Part shown: piece by piece, positions 39,166-52,600 of the stretch
Numbering within the stretch: position 1 is the first letter of the stretch
How the letters are laid out: every line of letters begins with the position of its first letter
Translations under genes and position numbers: made by a program
Notes under the pieces: model-generated
Seen by the model: the letters and a program-made list of their open reading frames with translations, nothing else
The model's database searches: none
Told to the model about the DNA's origin: nothing
Source: Micromonospora narathiwatensis
Lineage (GTDB): Bacteria > Actinomycetota > Actinomycetes > Mycobacteriales > Micromonosporaceae
DNA: 64,000 nt
Assembly (NCBI RefSeq): GCF_900089605.1
Contig: NZ_LT594324.1
Location: 682,001 to 746,000 of the forward strand
Reading direction: 5' to 3'

Positions 39166-39648
39166 TCACCAGATCCGACCCGGGCCGCTTCGGTGGCCAA
39201 CCGGGGGGCACCGCCAGTCGTCGCCCGCCGCGAGTCGCGCGTCGAGCAGCGTCGCCAGCGGCACCGACTCGCCGTCCCGGCCGCCCCGACCGACCACCAG
39301 CGGCGGCGGGGACGGCTCGGGCTCGGCCCCGAACAGCCGCGACCGCAGGCTGGTCGGCACGGTCAGCAGATAGAAGCGTCCGTCGGTGTCGACCGCCCGG
39401 GAGCGGGCCCGGTCGACGTACCAGCCGGTGATCCTGGTGCGGTATCGGCCCCGCCCGTCGTAGGCCGCCACGGTGAGTCGATCGGTGCGTAGTCCGCGCC
39501 GGGTCGCCTCGGCCGCGAACCGGGCCACCAGCTCCGCCGCCTCGGCCTGTTCGGCGGCCCGCTGCCGGGCGTCGGCCTCCGCGTGCGCCCGCACCGCGCG
39601 GCGCCGCTCCTCCCGCCACTGCCGGCCGTCGTCCGTCACGGCTGCCAC
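39166..39648 (-). CDS. Hypothetical protein with charged helical N-terminus
   Basis: 160 residues, family not recognised. The first ~55 residues are rich in Ala, Arg and Glu and would form a long helix or coiled coil (ARQRAAEQAEAAELVARFAA). The middle has a compact beta-rich section with TRITGWYVDRA and GRFYLLTVP, and the end is proline-rich. No signal peptide or membrane helix. Base composition and codon use match its neighbours. It stands alone between the initiating transferase operon and tex on the same strand, with 100 bases or more on each side. Confidence 0.6.
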   Translation of the reverse strand: MAAVTDDGRQWREERRRAVRAHAEADARQRAAEQAEAAELVARFAAEATRRGLRTDRLTVAAYDGRGRYRTRITGWYVDRARSRAVDTDGRFYLLTVPTSLRSRLFGAEPEPSPPPLVVGRGGRDGESVPLATLLDARLAAGDDWRCPPVGHRSGPGRIW

Positions 39649-39719
39649 GGTACGCGGGACCTCCCGCCCTCCTGCCGCCCGGAGCGTGGGACTGCGGGCG
39701 CCGGTGACCGCCCGCTCCC

Positions 39720-39756
39720 GCGGCGCGGGCGGCCACCGGTGGGCCGCCCGCGCCGC
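39720..39756. terminator. Strong hairpin just after tex
   Basis: A perfect 15-bp GC stem (39720-39734 with 39742-39756) and a 7-base loop begin 11 bases beyond the minus-strand tex stop. No U tract, as usual for high-GC organisms. Probable tex terminator. Confidence 0.6.
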
Positions 39757-39767
39757 CGGCGTACTCG

Positions 39768-42215
<2,448 letters not shown>

Positions 42216-42318
42216 GATCTTGATCCGCCTTCTCGGGTGGGTTCCGCCCTGCATTGTGCCGGCCGCCCCCGACGCGTGGCGGGCGCACCCGCCGTCGGCT
42301 GCGCTACCGTGGGCGATC

Positions 42319-43830
42319 ATGGAACAACCTGCGGATCCGCGGGGTCGCCGGCTCTTCGGCGGCAGCGCCCGGGCGCTCGGCGACCTGGCCGCCAGCCCGT
42401 TCCGGGCCGACCGGGACCGGATCGTCGCGTCGCCGTTCTTCGCCCGGCTGAACGGCGTGACCCAGGTGATCAGCCCGGGCGGGTCCGGGCTGCTGGTGCA
42501 CAACCGGCTCACCCACAGTCTCAAGGTCGCCCAGGTGGCCCGGGCGATCGCCGAGCGGCTCACCGCCGACCCGGCGCACCGCGACCTGCTGGACAAGCTG
42601 GGCGGCTGCGACCCGGACGTGGTGGAGGCCGCCGCGCTGGCCCACGACCTCGGTCACCCGCCCTTCGGGCACCTCGGGGAGCGGGTGCTGGACCGGCTGG
42701 CCCGCCAGCGGCTCGGACTGTCCGACGGCTTCGAGGGCAACGCCCAGTCGTACCGGATCGTCACCAGCACCGAGATCCGCGGCGCGGCGACCACCGGGCT
42801 GGACCTGACCGCGGCGGTCCGGGCGGCGATGCTGAAGTACCCGTGGACCCGACTGGACCACCCGGACCCGCACCCGCGGCACCTGGACCCGCCGCCGCGC
42901 GGCGCGGCGGCCCCGCCGGACGACCCGGAGAGCGGGTCGGTGAAGTTCGGCGCGTACCGGACGGAGGTGGACGACCTGCGGCAGGCCCGGGAGCCGTTCG
43001 CCGGGCGGATCCCGGAGTGGCAGCAGACCCCGGAGGCGTCGGTGATGGACACCGCCGACGACATCGCGTACGCCATCCACGACGTGGAGGACTTCTATCG
43101 GGTCGGGGTGCTCCAGCAGGGCGCGGTGGCCGCCGAGCTGATGGCCTGGCAGCGGGAGAGCGGGCACTTCCGCTCGATCACCGACGCGGCCCTGACGGCC
43201 GCCGGCCGGCGGCCCGGCGCGGCCATCGAGCGGCTACGCCGCCAGCTGCACCGCAAGGACGCCTGGATCGCCGACGACGAGGCGTTCGCCGCCGCCGTGG
43301 AACACGTACGCGAGGAACTGGTGGACGGGCTGCTGGCGCTGCCGTTCGACGGCTCGATCGAGGCGGAGCAGTACGTGGCCCGCTTCTCCGCCCGCTGGTC
43401 CACCCGGTTCGTCGAGGCGATCACGGTGACCCCGGAGCCGGACGTCCGCTCCGGGCACGTGCTGCTGGCCAAGGCCCAGTGGCACGAGGTGCAGGTGCTC
43501 AAGTTCGTTCACCACCGGTTCGTCCTGGCCCGCCCCGACCTGGCGCTGCACCAGCGGGGCCAGGCGCGGCTGCTCGGCGCCCTGGTGGAGGCGCTCTGGG
43601 AGTGGCTGCTCGACCCGGAGGAGGAGTCCCGCCTGCCGCGCCGGCTGCACGACCTGGTCGAGCTGGCCGAGGCGGAACTGCACCCGCGTACGCCGGACCG
43701 GATCGGCCGGGCCCGGGGCCGGGCGATCGTGGACTTCGTGGCGCAGCTCACCGACGGTCAGGCGGTGGCGATGCTGGACGCCCTCTCCGGCCGTTCCGGG
43801 GCCCTCTGGACCGACGCGTTCGTGCTCTGA
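42319..43830 (+). CDS. dgt: Deoxyguanosinetriphosphate triphosphohydrolase-like HD protein
   Basis: 503 residues. dGTPase family: cuts dNTPs to nucleoside and triphosphate. N-terminal [35 protein letters not shown] with the first metal-binding His, the HD pair H109-D110 in [14 protein letters not shown], and later [19 protein letters not shown] with the last metal-binding Asp. The ATG at 42319 comes 103 bases from the divergent tex start. An insert rich in His and Pro at ~175-205 ([13 protein letters not shown]) is not part of the core. Members without the strict active-site environment can act on other dNTPs, so dGTP specificity is not certain. Confidence 0.92.
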   Translation: MEQPADPRGRRLFGGSARALGDLAASPFRADRDRIVASPFFARLNGVTQVISPGGSGLLVHNRLTHSLKVAQVARAIAERLTADPAHRDLLDKLGGCDPDVVEAAALAHDLGHPPFGHLGERVLDRLARQRLGLSDGFEGNAQSYRIVTSTEIRGAATTGLDLTAAVRAAMLKYPWTRLDHPDPHPRHLDPPPRGAAAPPDDPESGSVKFGAYRTEVDDLRQAREPFAGRIPEWQQTPEASVMDTADDIAYAIHDVEDFYRVGVLQQGAVAAELMAWQRESGHFRSITDAALTAAGRRPGAAIERLRRQLHRKDAWIADDEAFAAAVEHVREELVDGLLALPFDGSIEAEQYVARFSARWSTRFVEAITVTPEPDVRSGHVLLAKAQWHEVQVLKFVHHRFVLARPDLALHQRGQARLLGALVEALWEWLLDPEEESRLPRRLHDLVELAEAELHPRTPDRIGRARGRAIVDFVAQLTDGQAVAMLDALSGRSGALWTDAFVL

Positions 43831-43831
43831 G

Positions 43832-44974
43832 TCAGGCGACGGCCTGCCACCAGCCGTCGACCGGCGGCGGGTCGTCCACCACGACCCGCTCGCCCGGGCG
43901 CGGCACCGCCAGCCGGACGTCGCGGGCCTTCGCCTCGGCCCAGAGCCGGTCCACCGGTTCGGACCAGTCGTGCAAAGCCAGGTTGAAGGTGGCCCAGTGC
44001 ACCGGGACGAGCAGGTCGCCGCGCAGGTCGAGGTGGGCCGCGACCGCCTCCTCCGGGAACATGTGGATGCTCGGCCACGCCTGGTCGTACGCCCCGATCT
44101 GCACCAGCGTGACGTCGAACGGGCCGTGTTCGGCGCCGATCCGCGCGTAGCCGTCGAAGTAGCCGGAGTCGCCGGTGTAGAAGACCCTGCGGTGCGCCCC
44201 GGCCACCACCCAGGAGCTCCAGAGGGTGCCGTCGCGGCGCAGCCCGCGGCCGGAGAAGTGCTGGGCGGCGGTGGCGGTGAGGGTCAGCCCGCCCACCCGG
44301 TGGCTCTCCGACCAGTCCAGCTCGACGATCCGTTCCTCCGGTACGCCCCAGCGGTCCAGGTGGGCGCCGACGCCGAGTGGGACGACGAACGGCGCGGACT
44401 GGTGGGTGAGCAGCTCGCGTACGGTCGCCATGTCCAGGTGGTCGTAGTGGTCGTGCGAGATGACGATCGCGTCGATGCGGGGCAGCTCGTCGAGGCGTAC
44501 CGGCGGTTGGTGGATGCGGCGCGGACCGATCAGGTTGGACGGGGAGCAGCGGTCGCTCCACACCGGGTCCACCAGCACCCGGTGCCCCTCGATCTCGATC
44601 AGGAGCGAGGCGTGGCCGTACCAGACGACGCCCAGCTCGCGGGCACGGTCCGCCGGGGCCGGCTCGGCCGGGCGTAGCAGCGGGACGGGGCTGCCGGGCC
44701 GCCGCTTCTGCTTGCCGAAGATCAGCTCCTTGAACAGGTTGCGCCCCGGGTCGGCGACCATCGTGCGGGTGCTCGTCGGGTTGTGGAAGGTGCCGTTCCG
44801 GTACCGGGGGGAGCGTTCCGCGCGTTCCGCCCGCGCCCCGGCGAGCCGGCCGCCGAGCTGTGCCGGCACGTCGCGGCCCACCCAGGCCAGCCCAGCCAGC
44901 GCCGCCACCCCGGCCGTCCGCCACAGCCGGCGGCTCAGTGCCCGCTCGACCGCCTGCTCCTCCGCTGCCCCCAT
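43832..44974 (-). CDS. Metallo-beta-lactamase-fold hydrolase (NAPE-PLD/UlaG-like)
   Basis: 380 residues. Metal motif SHDHYDHLD (HXHXDH starting at H174), preceded by VVWYGHASLLIEIEG and VLVDPVWSDRCSP, then FYTGDSGYFDGY with the bridging Asp, and LVPVHWATFNL with the last His. This is the N-acyl-phosphatidylethanolamine phospholipase-D-like subgroup of Zn hydrolases; substrate in bacteria is unknown. A hydrophobic stretch at ~17-35 (LWRTAGVAALAGLAWVG) could anchor it in the membrane. ATG 44974 is preceded by AAGGGA at 6 bases. Its stop lies 1 base from the convergent dgt stop. Confidence 0.88.
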   Translation of the reverse strand: MGAAEEQAVERALSRRLWRTAGVAALAGLAWVGRDVPAQLGGRLAGARAERAERSPRYRNGTFHNPTSTRTMVADPGRNLFKELIFGKQKRRPGSPVPLLRPAEPAPADRARELGVVWYGHASLLIEIEGHRVLVDPVWSDRCSPSNLIGPRRIHQPPVRLDELPRIDAIVISHDHYDHLDMATVRELLTHQSAPFVVPLGVGAHLDRWGVPEERIVELDWSESHRVGGLTLTATAAQHFSGRGLRRDGTLWSSWVVAGAHRRVFYTGDSGYFDGYARIGAEHGPFDVTLVQIGAYDQAWPSIHMFPEEAVAAHLDLRGDLLVPVHWATFNLALHDWSEPVDRLWAEAKARDVRLAVPRPGERVVVDDPPPVDGWWQAVA

Positions 44975-45267
44975 CGCCGTCCCTTCGCCGTGTCCCGCCG
45001 GCCGCCGTCGCGCGCCCGTGGCCGAGGCGGCCCAGGCCCGCCGCCGAGTACACGGTAGCCACCCGACGCCGATTCGCCATCCGCGCTCGACCCGGCCGGC
45101 GCGGCACCACCGAGCCGTCTGCTCGTCGCTACCCGCGAGGAGGGACTTGAACCGGGCCGTCCGCCCGCCATCTGGCCCACGGCCGCGGTGTGGCGTACCC
45201 GGAAAACGGCCGACCGCCGCACCCGGGTGGGGCTGCGGCGGTCGGTGAGTCGGAGCCGTCGTGGGGC
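44975..45267. other. 293-base gap between the MBL-fold gene and sdhB
   Basis: The stretch near 44975-45060 must hold the promoter for the minus-strand hydrolase gene; no clear boxes are seen. The sdh terminator occupies 45210-45245. A piece resembling a tRNA T-arm at about 45138-45155 does not fold as a tRNA. I see no small gene here. Confidence 0.5.
45200..45245 (-). terminator. Intrinsic terminator of the sdh operon
   Basis: A perfect 12-bp stem (45210-45221 with 45234-45245) and 12-base loop. Read on the minus strand it lies 22 bases after the sdhB stop and is followed a few bases later by TTTT, giving a classical terminator, rare in this GC-rich window. Confidence 0.75.
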
Positions 45268-46029
45268 TCAGGAACCCGGGGTGCCGGCGCGCCGGGACGT
45301 CGCCTTGAGGTAGTCCCGGTTGAGCCGGCCGATGGTGTTCAGCGGGATGCCCTTCGGGCAGGCCGCCGCGCACTCGCCGACGTTGGTGCAGCCGCCGAAG
45401 CCGGCCTCGTCGTGCGCGTCCACCATGCCGATCACCCGGGTGTACCGCTCGGGCTGGCCCTGCGGCAGCAGCGAGAGCTGGTTGATCTTGGCGGCGGTGA
45501 ACAGCATGCCGGAGCCGTTCGGGCAGGCCGCCACGCAGGCGCCGCAGCCGATGCAGGCGGCCGACTCGAAGGCGGCGTCCGCGTTGGCCTTGGCCACCGG
45601 GGTGGCGTGCGCCTCCGGGGCGCTGCCGGTCGGCGCGGTGATGTACCCACCGGCGGCGATGATCCGGTCGAAGGCGTTCCGGTTGACCACCAGGTCCTTG
45701 ACGACCGGGAAGGCCCGGGCCCGCCACGGCTCGATGTCGATCGTGTCGCCGTCGGAGAACTGCCGCATGTGCAGCTGGCACGCGGTGGTGCCGCGCTGCG
45801 GGCCGTGCGCCTCACCGTTGATCATGAGACTGCACATGCCGCAGATGCCCTCGCGGCAGTCGTGGTCGAACGCGATCGGCTCCTCACCGGAGAGGATCAG
45901 CCGTTCGTTGAGCACGTCGAGCATCTCCAGGAAGGACATGTCCGGGGACACGTCGTCGACCTGGTAGGTCACCATCCGACCCTTGTCCTCAGGGCCCTGC
46001 TGGCGCCAGATGCGCAGGGTCAGATTCAC
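45268..46029 (-). CDS. sdhB: Succinate dehydrogenase/fumarate reductase iron-sulfur subunit
   Basis: 253 residues. N-terminal ferredoxin domain with the [2Fe-2S] motif [20 protein letters not shown] and a further Cys (TTACQLH); C-terminal domain with [15 protein letters not shown] for [4Fe-4S] and [16 protein letters not shown] for the remaining clusters. It passes electrons from SdhA flavin to the membrane heme subunit and menaquinone. GTG 46029 overlaps the sdhA stop (GTGA). Spacing of the Cys groups fits the type used by actinobacteria and Bacteroides with a single large membrane subunit. A terminator follows, so it ends the operon. Confidence 0.96.
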   Translation of the reverse strand: MNLTLRIWRQQGPEDKGRMVTYQVDDVSPDMSFLEMLDVLNERLILSGEEPIAFDHDCREGICGMCSLMINGEAHGPQRGTTACQLHMRQFSDGDTIDIEPWRARAFPVVKDLVVNRNAFDRIIAAGGYITAPTGSAPEAHATPVAKANADAAFESAACIGCGACVAACPNGSGMLFTAAKINQLSLLPQGQPERYTRVIGMVDAHDEAGFGGCTNVGECAAACPKGIPLNTIGRLNRDYLKATSRRAGTPGS

Positions 46030-47963
46030 TTGTAGCTCCGCTGCGTGGGGTGGACGTATTCGAACTGCAGGTCTTCCTTGTGCAGCACGGGCTGACCGGT
46101 GCCGGTGTACTCCCAGGCCGCCACGTAGGCGAACCGGTCGTCGTCGCGCTGCGCCTCACCGTCGGGGGTCTGGTGCTCGGCCCGGAAGTGGCCGCCACAG
46201 GACTCCTCGCGGTGCAGGGCGTCGATGCACATGAGCTCGGCCAGCTCGAAGAAGTCGGCCACCCGGCCGGCCTTCTCCAGCGACTGGTTGAGCCCCTCGC
46301 CGTCGCCCGGGACGCGGACCCGCTGCCAGAACTGCTCGCGCAGGGCGCGGATCTCGTCGATCGCCTTGCGCAGCCCGGCCTCGGAGCGCTCCATGCCGCA
46401 GTGCTCCCACATGATCTGGCCCAGCTCCCGGTGGAACGAGTCCACCGTCCGGTCGCCGTTGATGGAGAGCAGCTTCTGGATCCGCTCCTCGACGGCCGCG
46501 CGGGCGGCCACCACCTCGGGGTGGCTGGCGTCGACCTGCTCGAACGAGCCGGCGCTCGCCAGGTAGTTGGGCAGGGTGTTCGGCAGCACGAAGTAGCCGT
46601 CGGCCAGGCCCTGCATCAGCGCCGAGGCGCCGAGGCGGTTCGCGCCGTGGTCGGAGAAGTTGGCCTCACCGATCACGAACAGGCCCGGGATGCTCGACTG
46701 GAGGTCGTAGTCGACCCAGAGGCCACCCATCGTGTAGTGCACGGCGGGGTAGATCCGCATCGGGACCTCGTACGGGTCCTCGCCGGTGATCCGCTCGTAC
46801 ATCTCGAAGAGGTTGCCGTACTTCGCCTCGATGGCCTTGCGGCCGAGCCGCTGGATGGCGTCGGCGAAGTCCAGGTAGACGCCGAGCCCGCTGGGGCCGA
46901 CGCCGCGCCCCTCGTCGCAGACGTTCTTCGCGGCGCGGGAGGCGATGTCGCGGGGGACCAGGTTGCCGAAGGAGGGGTAGATCCGCTCCAGGTAGTAGTC
47001 CCGCTCGTCCTCGGGGATGTCCCTCGGGTTGCGGGCGTCGCCCTTGGCCTTCGGCACCCACACCCGGCCGTCGTTGCGCAGCGACTCGCTCATCAGGGTC
47101 AGCTTCGACTGGTGGTCGCCGGAGACCGGGATGCAGGTCGGGTGGATCTGCGTGTAGCAGGGGTTGGCGAAGTACGCGCCCTTGCGGTGCGCCCGCCAGG
47201 AGGCGGTGACGTTGCAGCCCTTGGCGTTGGTGGAGAGGTAGAAGACGTTGCCGTAGCCGCCGGAGGCGAGCACGACCGCGTCGGCCATCTCGGTGGTGAT
47301 CTCACCGGTGACCAGGTCCCGTACCACGATGCCGCGCGCCCGGCCGTCGACGACGACCAGCTCCAGCATCTCGTGGCGGGCGTTCATCTCCACGTTGCCC
47401 AGGCCGATCTGCCGCTCCAGGGCCTGGTACGCGCCGAGCAGCAGCTGCTGGCCCGTCTGGCCCCGGGCGTAGAAGGTGCGCTGCACCTGCGCGCCGCCGA
47501 AGGAGCGGGTGTCCAGCAGGCCGCCGTACTCGCGGGCGAACGGGACGCCCTGGGCGACGCACTGGTCGATGATGTTGACCGACACCTCGGCCAGCCGGTG
47601 CACGTTCGACTCCCGGGAACGGAAGTCACCGCCCTTGACGGTGTCGTAGAAGAGCCGGTGCACCGAGTCGCCGTCGTTGCGGTAGTTCTTGGCGGCGTTG
47701 ATGCCGCCCTGGGCGGCGATCGAGTGGGCCCGGCGCGGGCTGTCCTGGTAGCAGTAGGACTTGACGTGGTAGCCCTGCTCGGCCAGGGTCGCCGCGGCGG
47801 AGCCGCCGGCCAGACCGGTGCCCACCACGATGACGGTCAGCTTCCGGCGGTTGGCCGGGTTGACCAGCTTCGCCTCGAAGCGGCGGCGCTCCCACCGGGT
47901 CTCGACAGGGCCGTCCGGGGCCTTGGTGTCGGCGATCGGGTCGCCCGCGGTGTAGAGATCCAT
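46026..47963 (-). CDS. sdhA: Succinate dehydrogenase/fumarate reductase flavoprotein subunit
   Basis: 645 residues. FAD-binding [20 protein letters not shown], the [20 protein letters not shown] segment containing the His expected to bind FAD covalently, substrate loops with REYGG and [14 protein letters not shown], the catalytic [15 protein letters not shown] region, and [15 protein letters not shown] near the C-terminal part. Oxidises succinate, or reduces fumarate, on the cytoplasmic face. ATG 47963 is two bases after the sdhC stop, and the stop overlaps sdhB, so all three are cotranslated. Length is longer than E. coli SdhA (588), as usual for this b-type subgroup. Confidence 0.97.
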   Translation of the reverse strand: MDLYTAGDPIADTKAPDGPVETRWERRRFEAKLVNPANRRKLTVIVVGTGLAGGSAAATLAEQGYHVKSYCYQDSPRRAHSIAAQGGINAAKNYRNDGDSVHRLFYDTVKGGDFRSRESNVHRLAEVSVNIIDQCVAQGVPFAREYGGLLDTRSFGGAQVQRTFYARGQTGQQLLLGAYQALERQIGLGNVEMNARHEMLELVVVDGRARGIVVRDLVTGEITTEMADAVVLASGGYGNVFYLSTNAKGCNVTASWRAHRKGAYFANPCYTQIHPTCIPVSGDHQSKLTLMSESLRNDGRVWVPKAKGDARNPRDIPEDERDYYLERIYPSFGNLVPRDIASRAAKNVCDEGRGVGPSGLGVYLDFADAIQRLGRKAIEAKYGNLFEMYERITGEDPYEVPMRIYPAVHYTMGGLWVDYDLQSSIPGLFVIGEANFSDHGANRLGASALMQGLADGYFVLPNTLPNYLASAGSFEQVDASHPEVVAARAAVEERIQKLLSINGDRTVDSFHRELGQIMWEHCGMERSEAGLRKAIDEIRALREQFWQRVRVPGDGEGLNQSLEKAGRVADFFELAELMCIDALHREESCGGHFRAEHQTPDGEAQRDDDRFAYVAAWEYTGTGQPVLHKEDLQFEYVHPTQRSYK

Positions 47964-47965
47964 GA

Positions 47966-48655
47966 TCAACGCACCAATCCGGTGAGTACGGCGAACGGGA
48001 CCACCAGGTAGCCGGCGGTCAGCGCGACGGCGAAGACGAGCGCGCCGGTCCGGGCCAGGCGCTCGCCCGTCGGGGTCTGCTGGCCGAGGCTGCGGAAGGC
48101 GCTGAACGCGCCGTGGCGCAGGTGGAAGCCGAGCATGACGACGGCCAGCGTGTAGAAGAGCGTCACGGGCCAGCGCTCGGGCGCGAAGTCGGCGACCACG
48201 TTGCTGTGCGGGCGGGCGGCGTCCCCGACCGGGTTCAGCGTGCCGGTGGTCAGGTCCAGGATGTGATAGATCACGAAGAGCAGGATGATCACCCCGCCCC
48301 AGCGCATGGTCCGGGCCGCGTAGTTCACGTGGATCTTCCGGCGGTGCGCGTAGCCGACCGGGCGGGCGGCACGGGAGCGCAGCGCCAGCATGGTGGCGGC
48401 CCCGATGTGGGCGAGCACCGCGACCACCAGGACGGTCCGCTGGAGCCACAGGTACCAGCCGGGCGCGAGCAGCGGCGTGCCCAGGTCGCGCAGCCAGTGC
48501 GCGTAGTGGTTGAACGCCTCGGCGCCCGTGAAGATCTTCAGGTTGCCGAGCATGTGCGCGATCAGGAACAGCACCAGGATGATGCCCGTCACCGCCATCA
48601 CGGCCTTGAGGCCGACGTTGGAGCGGATGGGCGACCGAGTTTTCGTGAGTACCAC
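47966..48655 (-). CDS. sdhC: Succinate dehydrogenase cytochrome b subunit
   Basis: 229 residues from GTG 48655. Five predicted membrane helices with histidines placed for two hemes: [14 protein letters not shown] in helix 1-2, AHIGAATML in helix 2, [10 protein letters not shown] in helix 4 and [12 protein letters not shown] in helix 5. This is the single-subunit anchor of type B succinate:menaquinone reductases, so no sdhD is needed. Upstream in-frame starts exist up to 48721, but they would run into the promoter and the divergent LysR gene starting at 48727. First gene of the operon sdhC-sdhA-sdhB. Confidence 0.9.
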   Translation of the reverse strand: MVLTKTRSPIRSNVGLKAVMAVTGIILVLFLIAHMLGNLKIFTGAEAFNHYAHWLRDLGTPLLAPGWYLWLQRTVLVVAVLAHIGAATMLALRSRAARPVGYAHRRKIHVNYAARTMRWGGVIILLFVIYHILDLTTGTLNPVGDAARPHSNVVADFAPERWPVTLFYTLAVVMLGFHLRHGAFSAFRSLGQQTPTGERLARTGALVFAVALTAGYLVVPFAVLTGLVR

Positions 48656-48726
48656 GTGACCGACGCTATGAGTCGTTCGATCAGTCGTCCAATGCATCGA
48701 CCTCGCAGTCTTGATAGCCATAAGCT
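48656..48726. promoter_or_regulatory. Divergent control region with LysR-type palindrome
   Basis: 71 bases separate sdhC and the LysR gene. At 48714-48728 lies ATAGC-N5-GCTAT, which contains a T-N11-A LysR box and overlaps the LysR start codon. Two direct AGTCGT repeats (48671-48690 area) lie nearer sdhC. It is likely the operator for autoregulation and for control of sdhCAB. Confidence 0.6.
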
Positions 48727-49665
48727 ATGCAGGTGCAGCTCCATCAGCTCCGATACTTCGTCGCGGTCGCAGAAGTACGACATTTCACCCAGGCGGCCGA
48801 CCTCGTGGGCATTACCCAGCCCTCTTTGAGTAAGCAAATTCACGCCCTGGAGGCCGACCTCGGGGCCCCGTTGTTCGAGCGGGTAAGGGGCAACATCGCC
48901 CTCACCGCGGCGGGCGAGGTGCTGCTGCCGCTGGCCAAGCGGATCCTCGCCGACGTCGACACCGCCACCCGCGAGGTGCAGGAGCTGGTGGGGCTGCGCC
49001 GGGGCCGGGTCCGGCTCGGGGCCACGCCCAGCCTCGCCACCTCGCTCGCGCCGCAGGTGCTGCGCCGGTTCCGCGACGCCCACCCCACCGTCGACCTGCG
49101 GGTGGAGGAGGGCGGCTCCCAGGACCTGGTCCGTGACCTGCTCCGCGGCGACCTCGACCTGGCGCTGATCATCATGCCCTCGGCCGGCACCGACCCGGGG
49201 CTGCGCGCCGACCCGATCCTGCGGGAGAGCCTGGTCGTGGCCTCCGTGGACCCGCTGCCGGCCGCCTCCGAAGACGGCGAGGTGCGCATCACCGACCTGC
49301 GCGAACTGCCGCTCGTCATGTTCCGCGAGGGCTACGACCTGCGCGACGCCACCCTCCAGGCGTGCCGGGAGGCCGGGTTCGAGCCGACCCTCTCGGTGGA
49401 CGGCGGGGAGATGGACGCCGTGCTCAGCTTCGTCGAGGCGGGGCTCGGCGTCGCGCTGGTGCCGGGCATCGCGGTGGCCCGCCGGGCCGGCATCCGGGTC
49501 ACCCGGCTCGCCCGGCCCGGCGTACGCCGGACCATCGCGGTGGCCCGCCGCCGGGACGTGGTGCCCACCCACGCCGGCCGCGAGCTGCGCCGCATCCTCC
49601 TGGAGTACGTCCACGACGCCACCGTCGGCAACGAACTCCCACCGGGCGTCGAACCGCTGCCCTAA
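48727..49665 (+). CDS. LysR-family transcriptional regulator
   Basis: 312 residues. N-terminal winged helix-turn-helix (~1-60: HQLRYFVAVAEVRHFTQAAD then ITQPSLSKQIHALE), linker helix, and two-lobed effector domain with RVRLGATPSLATSLAPQVL and LDLALIIMPSAGTDPG. Divergent from sdhCAB with a palindrome on its own start codon, so it probably controls itself and the sdh operon. The effector is unknown; a C4-dicarboxylate would make sense but is inference. The ATG at 48727 has almost no leader. Its stop overlaps the convergent hrpA stop by 4 bases (49662-49665). Confidence 0.93.
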   Translation: MQVQLHQLRYFVAVAEVRHFTQAADLVGITQPSLSKQIHALEADLGAPLFERVRGNIALTAAGEVLLPLAKRILADVDTATREVQELVGLRRGRVRLGATPSLATSLAPQVLRRFRDAHPTVDLRVEEGGSQDLVRDLLRGDLDLALIIMPSAGTDPGLRADPILRESLVVASVDPLPAASEDGEVRITDLRELPLVMFREGYDLRDATLQACREAGFEPTLSVDGGEMDAVLSFVEAGLGVALVPGIAVARRAGIRVTRLARPGVRRTIAVARRRDVVPTHAGRELRRILLEYVHDATVGNELPPGVEPLP

Positions 49666-52600
49666 CGCCCCTCGGCGTCGTCCATCGCCCGGTAGATGCG
49701 CTGCTCGGAGACCGGGTACGGGGTGCCGAGCGCCTGGGCGAAGACGTTCACCCGCAGCTCCTCGATCATCCAGCGGATCTGTCGGACCGCCGCCGCCTGC
49801 CGTCTCGCCGGCGGCAGGGCGTTCAGCATGTCCTGGTACTCCCGCTGCACCACGGCGATCCGGTCCTGCTGCTGCTTGTCCCGCTGCGGGTTGCCGGGCA
49901 GCCGGTCCAGCCGGCGTTCGATCGCGGTGAGGTAGCGCAGCAGGTCGGGCAGGCGGGCGTACCCGGCCTCGGTGATGAAGCCCTTGTGGACCAGGCCGCC
50001 AAGCTGGTTGCGGATGTCGGCCAGGGCGGCCACCACGGCCAGGTTTCTCGTCGCGCCGAGCCGCTGCTCCACCGCGTACGCGGCGGCGAGCACCTGGCGG
50101 ACCCGACCCATCACCTCGACCACGGTGTCGATCAGGTCGGCGCGTACCTTGTCGCGCAGCGCGGCGAAGCGGTCGGCGTCCCAGGCGGGGCCGCCCGCGT
50201 CCGCCATCAGCCGGTCGATCGCCGCGCCGGTGGCGTCCTCGATCAGCGCCTGCACCCCGCCGTGCGGGTTGCGGGACAGCGCCAGCTTGGCCTCGTTGCT
50301 CAGGCGTCCCTGGAGGAATTTCGCCGGGGACGGCAGGGTCAGCCGGAGCAGCCGCCGGGTGCCGGCCCAGTGCGCGGCGTCCTGCTCGGCGGGGGAGTCG
50401 AACACCTTCACCCCGACCGTGGCGCCCTCGTCGACCAGGGCCGGGTACGCGGTCACCGCGTACCCGGCGCGGACCTGCTCGATGGTGCGCGGCAGGGTGT
50501 CGAGAGTCCACTCGGTGAGCCCGGTCCGGGCCACGTCCGGCGCGGCGGCGGCGACGACCTGGCGTACCTCCTGGCGGAGCTGGCGTTGCAGGGCCGGCAG
50601 GTCCTTGCCCTCGGCGACCGGTTTGTCGTCCTCGCCGAGCACCCGGAAGGTGACCCGCAGGTGCGGCGGCAGCTTGTCCAGGTCCCAGGACTGCGGCGGC
50701 ACGGTCACCCCGGTCATCCGGCGCAGCTGCCGGGTGAGCGCGTCGAGCAGCGGCTCCTCACCGGGGGTGATCGCCGCGAGGGCGGCACGGGCGTAGTCGG
50801 GCACCGGGACGAAGTTGCGGCGTAGTGCCTTGGGCAGCGACCGGATCAGCGCGATGACCAACTCCTCGCGCAGCCCGGGCACCTGCCAGTCGAAGCTCTC
50901 CGCCGGCACCTGGTTGAGCAGCGGCAGCGGGATGTCCACGGTGACCCCGTCGGTCGGGGTGCCCGGGTCGAAGGTGTAGGTCAGCGGGAGGGTCACCCCG
51001 TCGGCGCGCCACTCGTCCGGGTAGTCGGCCTCGTCCACCCCGCCGCGACCGGCGTTGACCAGCAGCTCGCGGGTGAAGGCGAGCAGCTCCGGCTGCTCCC
51101 GGCGGACCGTCTTCCACCAGGCGTCGAAGTGCCGGCCGGAGACCACGTCGGCGGGGATCCGCTGGTCGTAGAAGTGGAAGATGGTCTCGTCGTCGACGAG
51201 GATGTCCCGCCGCCGGGCCCGGTTCTCCAGCTCCTCCACCTCGGTGAGCAGCCGCTGGTTGTCCCGCCAGAAGTGGTGGTGGGTCTGCCAGTCGCCCTCG
51301 ACCAGGGCGTGCCGGATGAACAGCTCGCGGGACAGCGCCGGGTCGATCCGCCCGAAGTTGACCTTGCGGGAGCTGACGATCGGGATGCCGTACAGGGTGA
51401 CCTTCTCGTAGGCCATCACCGCGGCCTGCTTCTTCTCCCAGTGCGGCTCGCTGTAGCTGCGCTTGACCAGGTGCTGGGCGAGCGGTTCGACCCACTCGGG
51501 CTCGACCCGGCCGGCGACCCGGCCCCAGAGCCGGGAGGTCTCCACCAGCTCGGCGGCCATCACCCAGCGCGGCGGCTTCCTGAACAGCGCCGAGCCCGGG
51601 AAGACGGCGAACTTCGCCCCGCGCGCCCCCAGGTACTCGTTCTTCTGGGTGTCCTTGAGCCCGATGTGCGAGAGCAGGCCGGGCAGCAGGGACTGGTGCA
51701 CCTTCGGGGTGTCGATCTCCTCCGGCAGGTCCGCGCCGGCCCCGCGGCGCCCGTCCCCCTTTTCTCCGGTACGCAGTACCTGGCGCAGCTGGCTGACGAT
51801 GTCCTGCCACTCGCGGACCCGCAGGTAGTTCAGGTATTCCGCCTTGCACATCCGGCGGAACGCGCTGGACGACAGGGCGCGCTGCTGCTCGCGCAGGTAC
51901 CGCCACAGGTTGAGGTACGCGACGAAGTCCGACTCCTTGTCGGCGAACCGGGCGTGCGCCTGGTCGGCCTGGGCCTGCTTCTCCGCCGGCCGCTCCCGGG
52001 GATCCTGGATGGAGAGCGCGGCGGCGATCACGATCACCTCGGTGGCGCAGCCGTTCCGCTCGCCCTCCAGCACCATCCGGGCCAGCCGGGGGTCGACCGG
52101 GAGCTGGGCCAGCCGCCGGCCCAGCGCGGTGAGCCGCTTCGCCGGGTCGGTCTCGGCCGGGTCGAGCGCGCCCAGCTCGTGCAGCAGGTTCACGCCGTCG
52201 GTGATGTTGCGCCGGTCCGGCGGGTCGATGAACGGGAACGCGGCGATGTCGCCGAGCCCGATGGAGGTCATCTGGAGGATGACCGAGGCGAGGTTGGTGC
52301 GCAGGATCTCCGGGTCGGTGAACTCCGGGCGGGACTCGAAGTCCTGCTCGTCGTAGAGGCGGACGCAGATGCCGTCCGAGGTACGCCCGCAGCGCCCCTT
52401 GCGCTGGTTGGCCGACGCCTGCGACACCGGCTCGATCGGCAGCCGCTGCACCTTGAGCCGGCTGGAGTAGCGGGAGATCCGGGCGGTGCCCGGGTCCACC
52501 ACGTACTTGATGCCGGGGACGGTCAGCGAGGTCTCCGCGACGTTGGTGGCGAGCACCACCCGGCGTCCGGCGTGCGGGGCGAACACCCGGTGCTGCTCGG

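Noticed and set aside
45130..45165. tRNA-like T-arm (GGACTTGAACC on the plus strand) downstream of sdhB
   Set aside because: The flanking bases do not form the T stem, and no acceptor, anticodon or D arm can be built around it.
49662..49665. 4-base convergent overlap of the lysR and hrpA stops as a regulatory antisense device
   Set aside because: Short convergent overlaps are common in compact genomes and nothing else supports a role.
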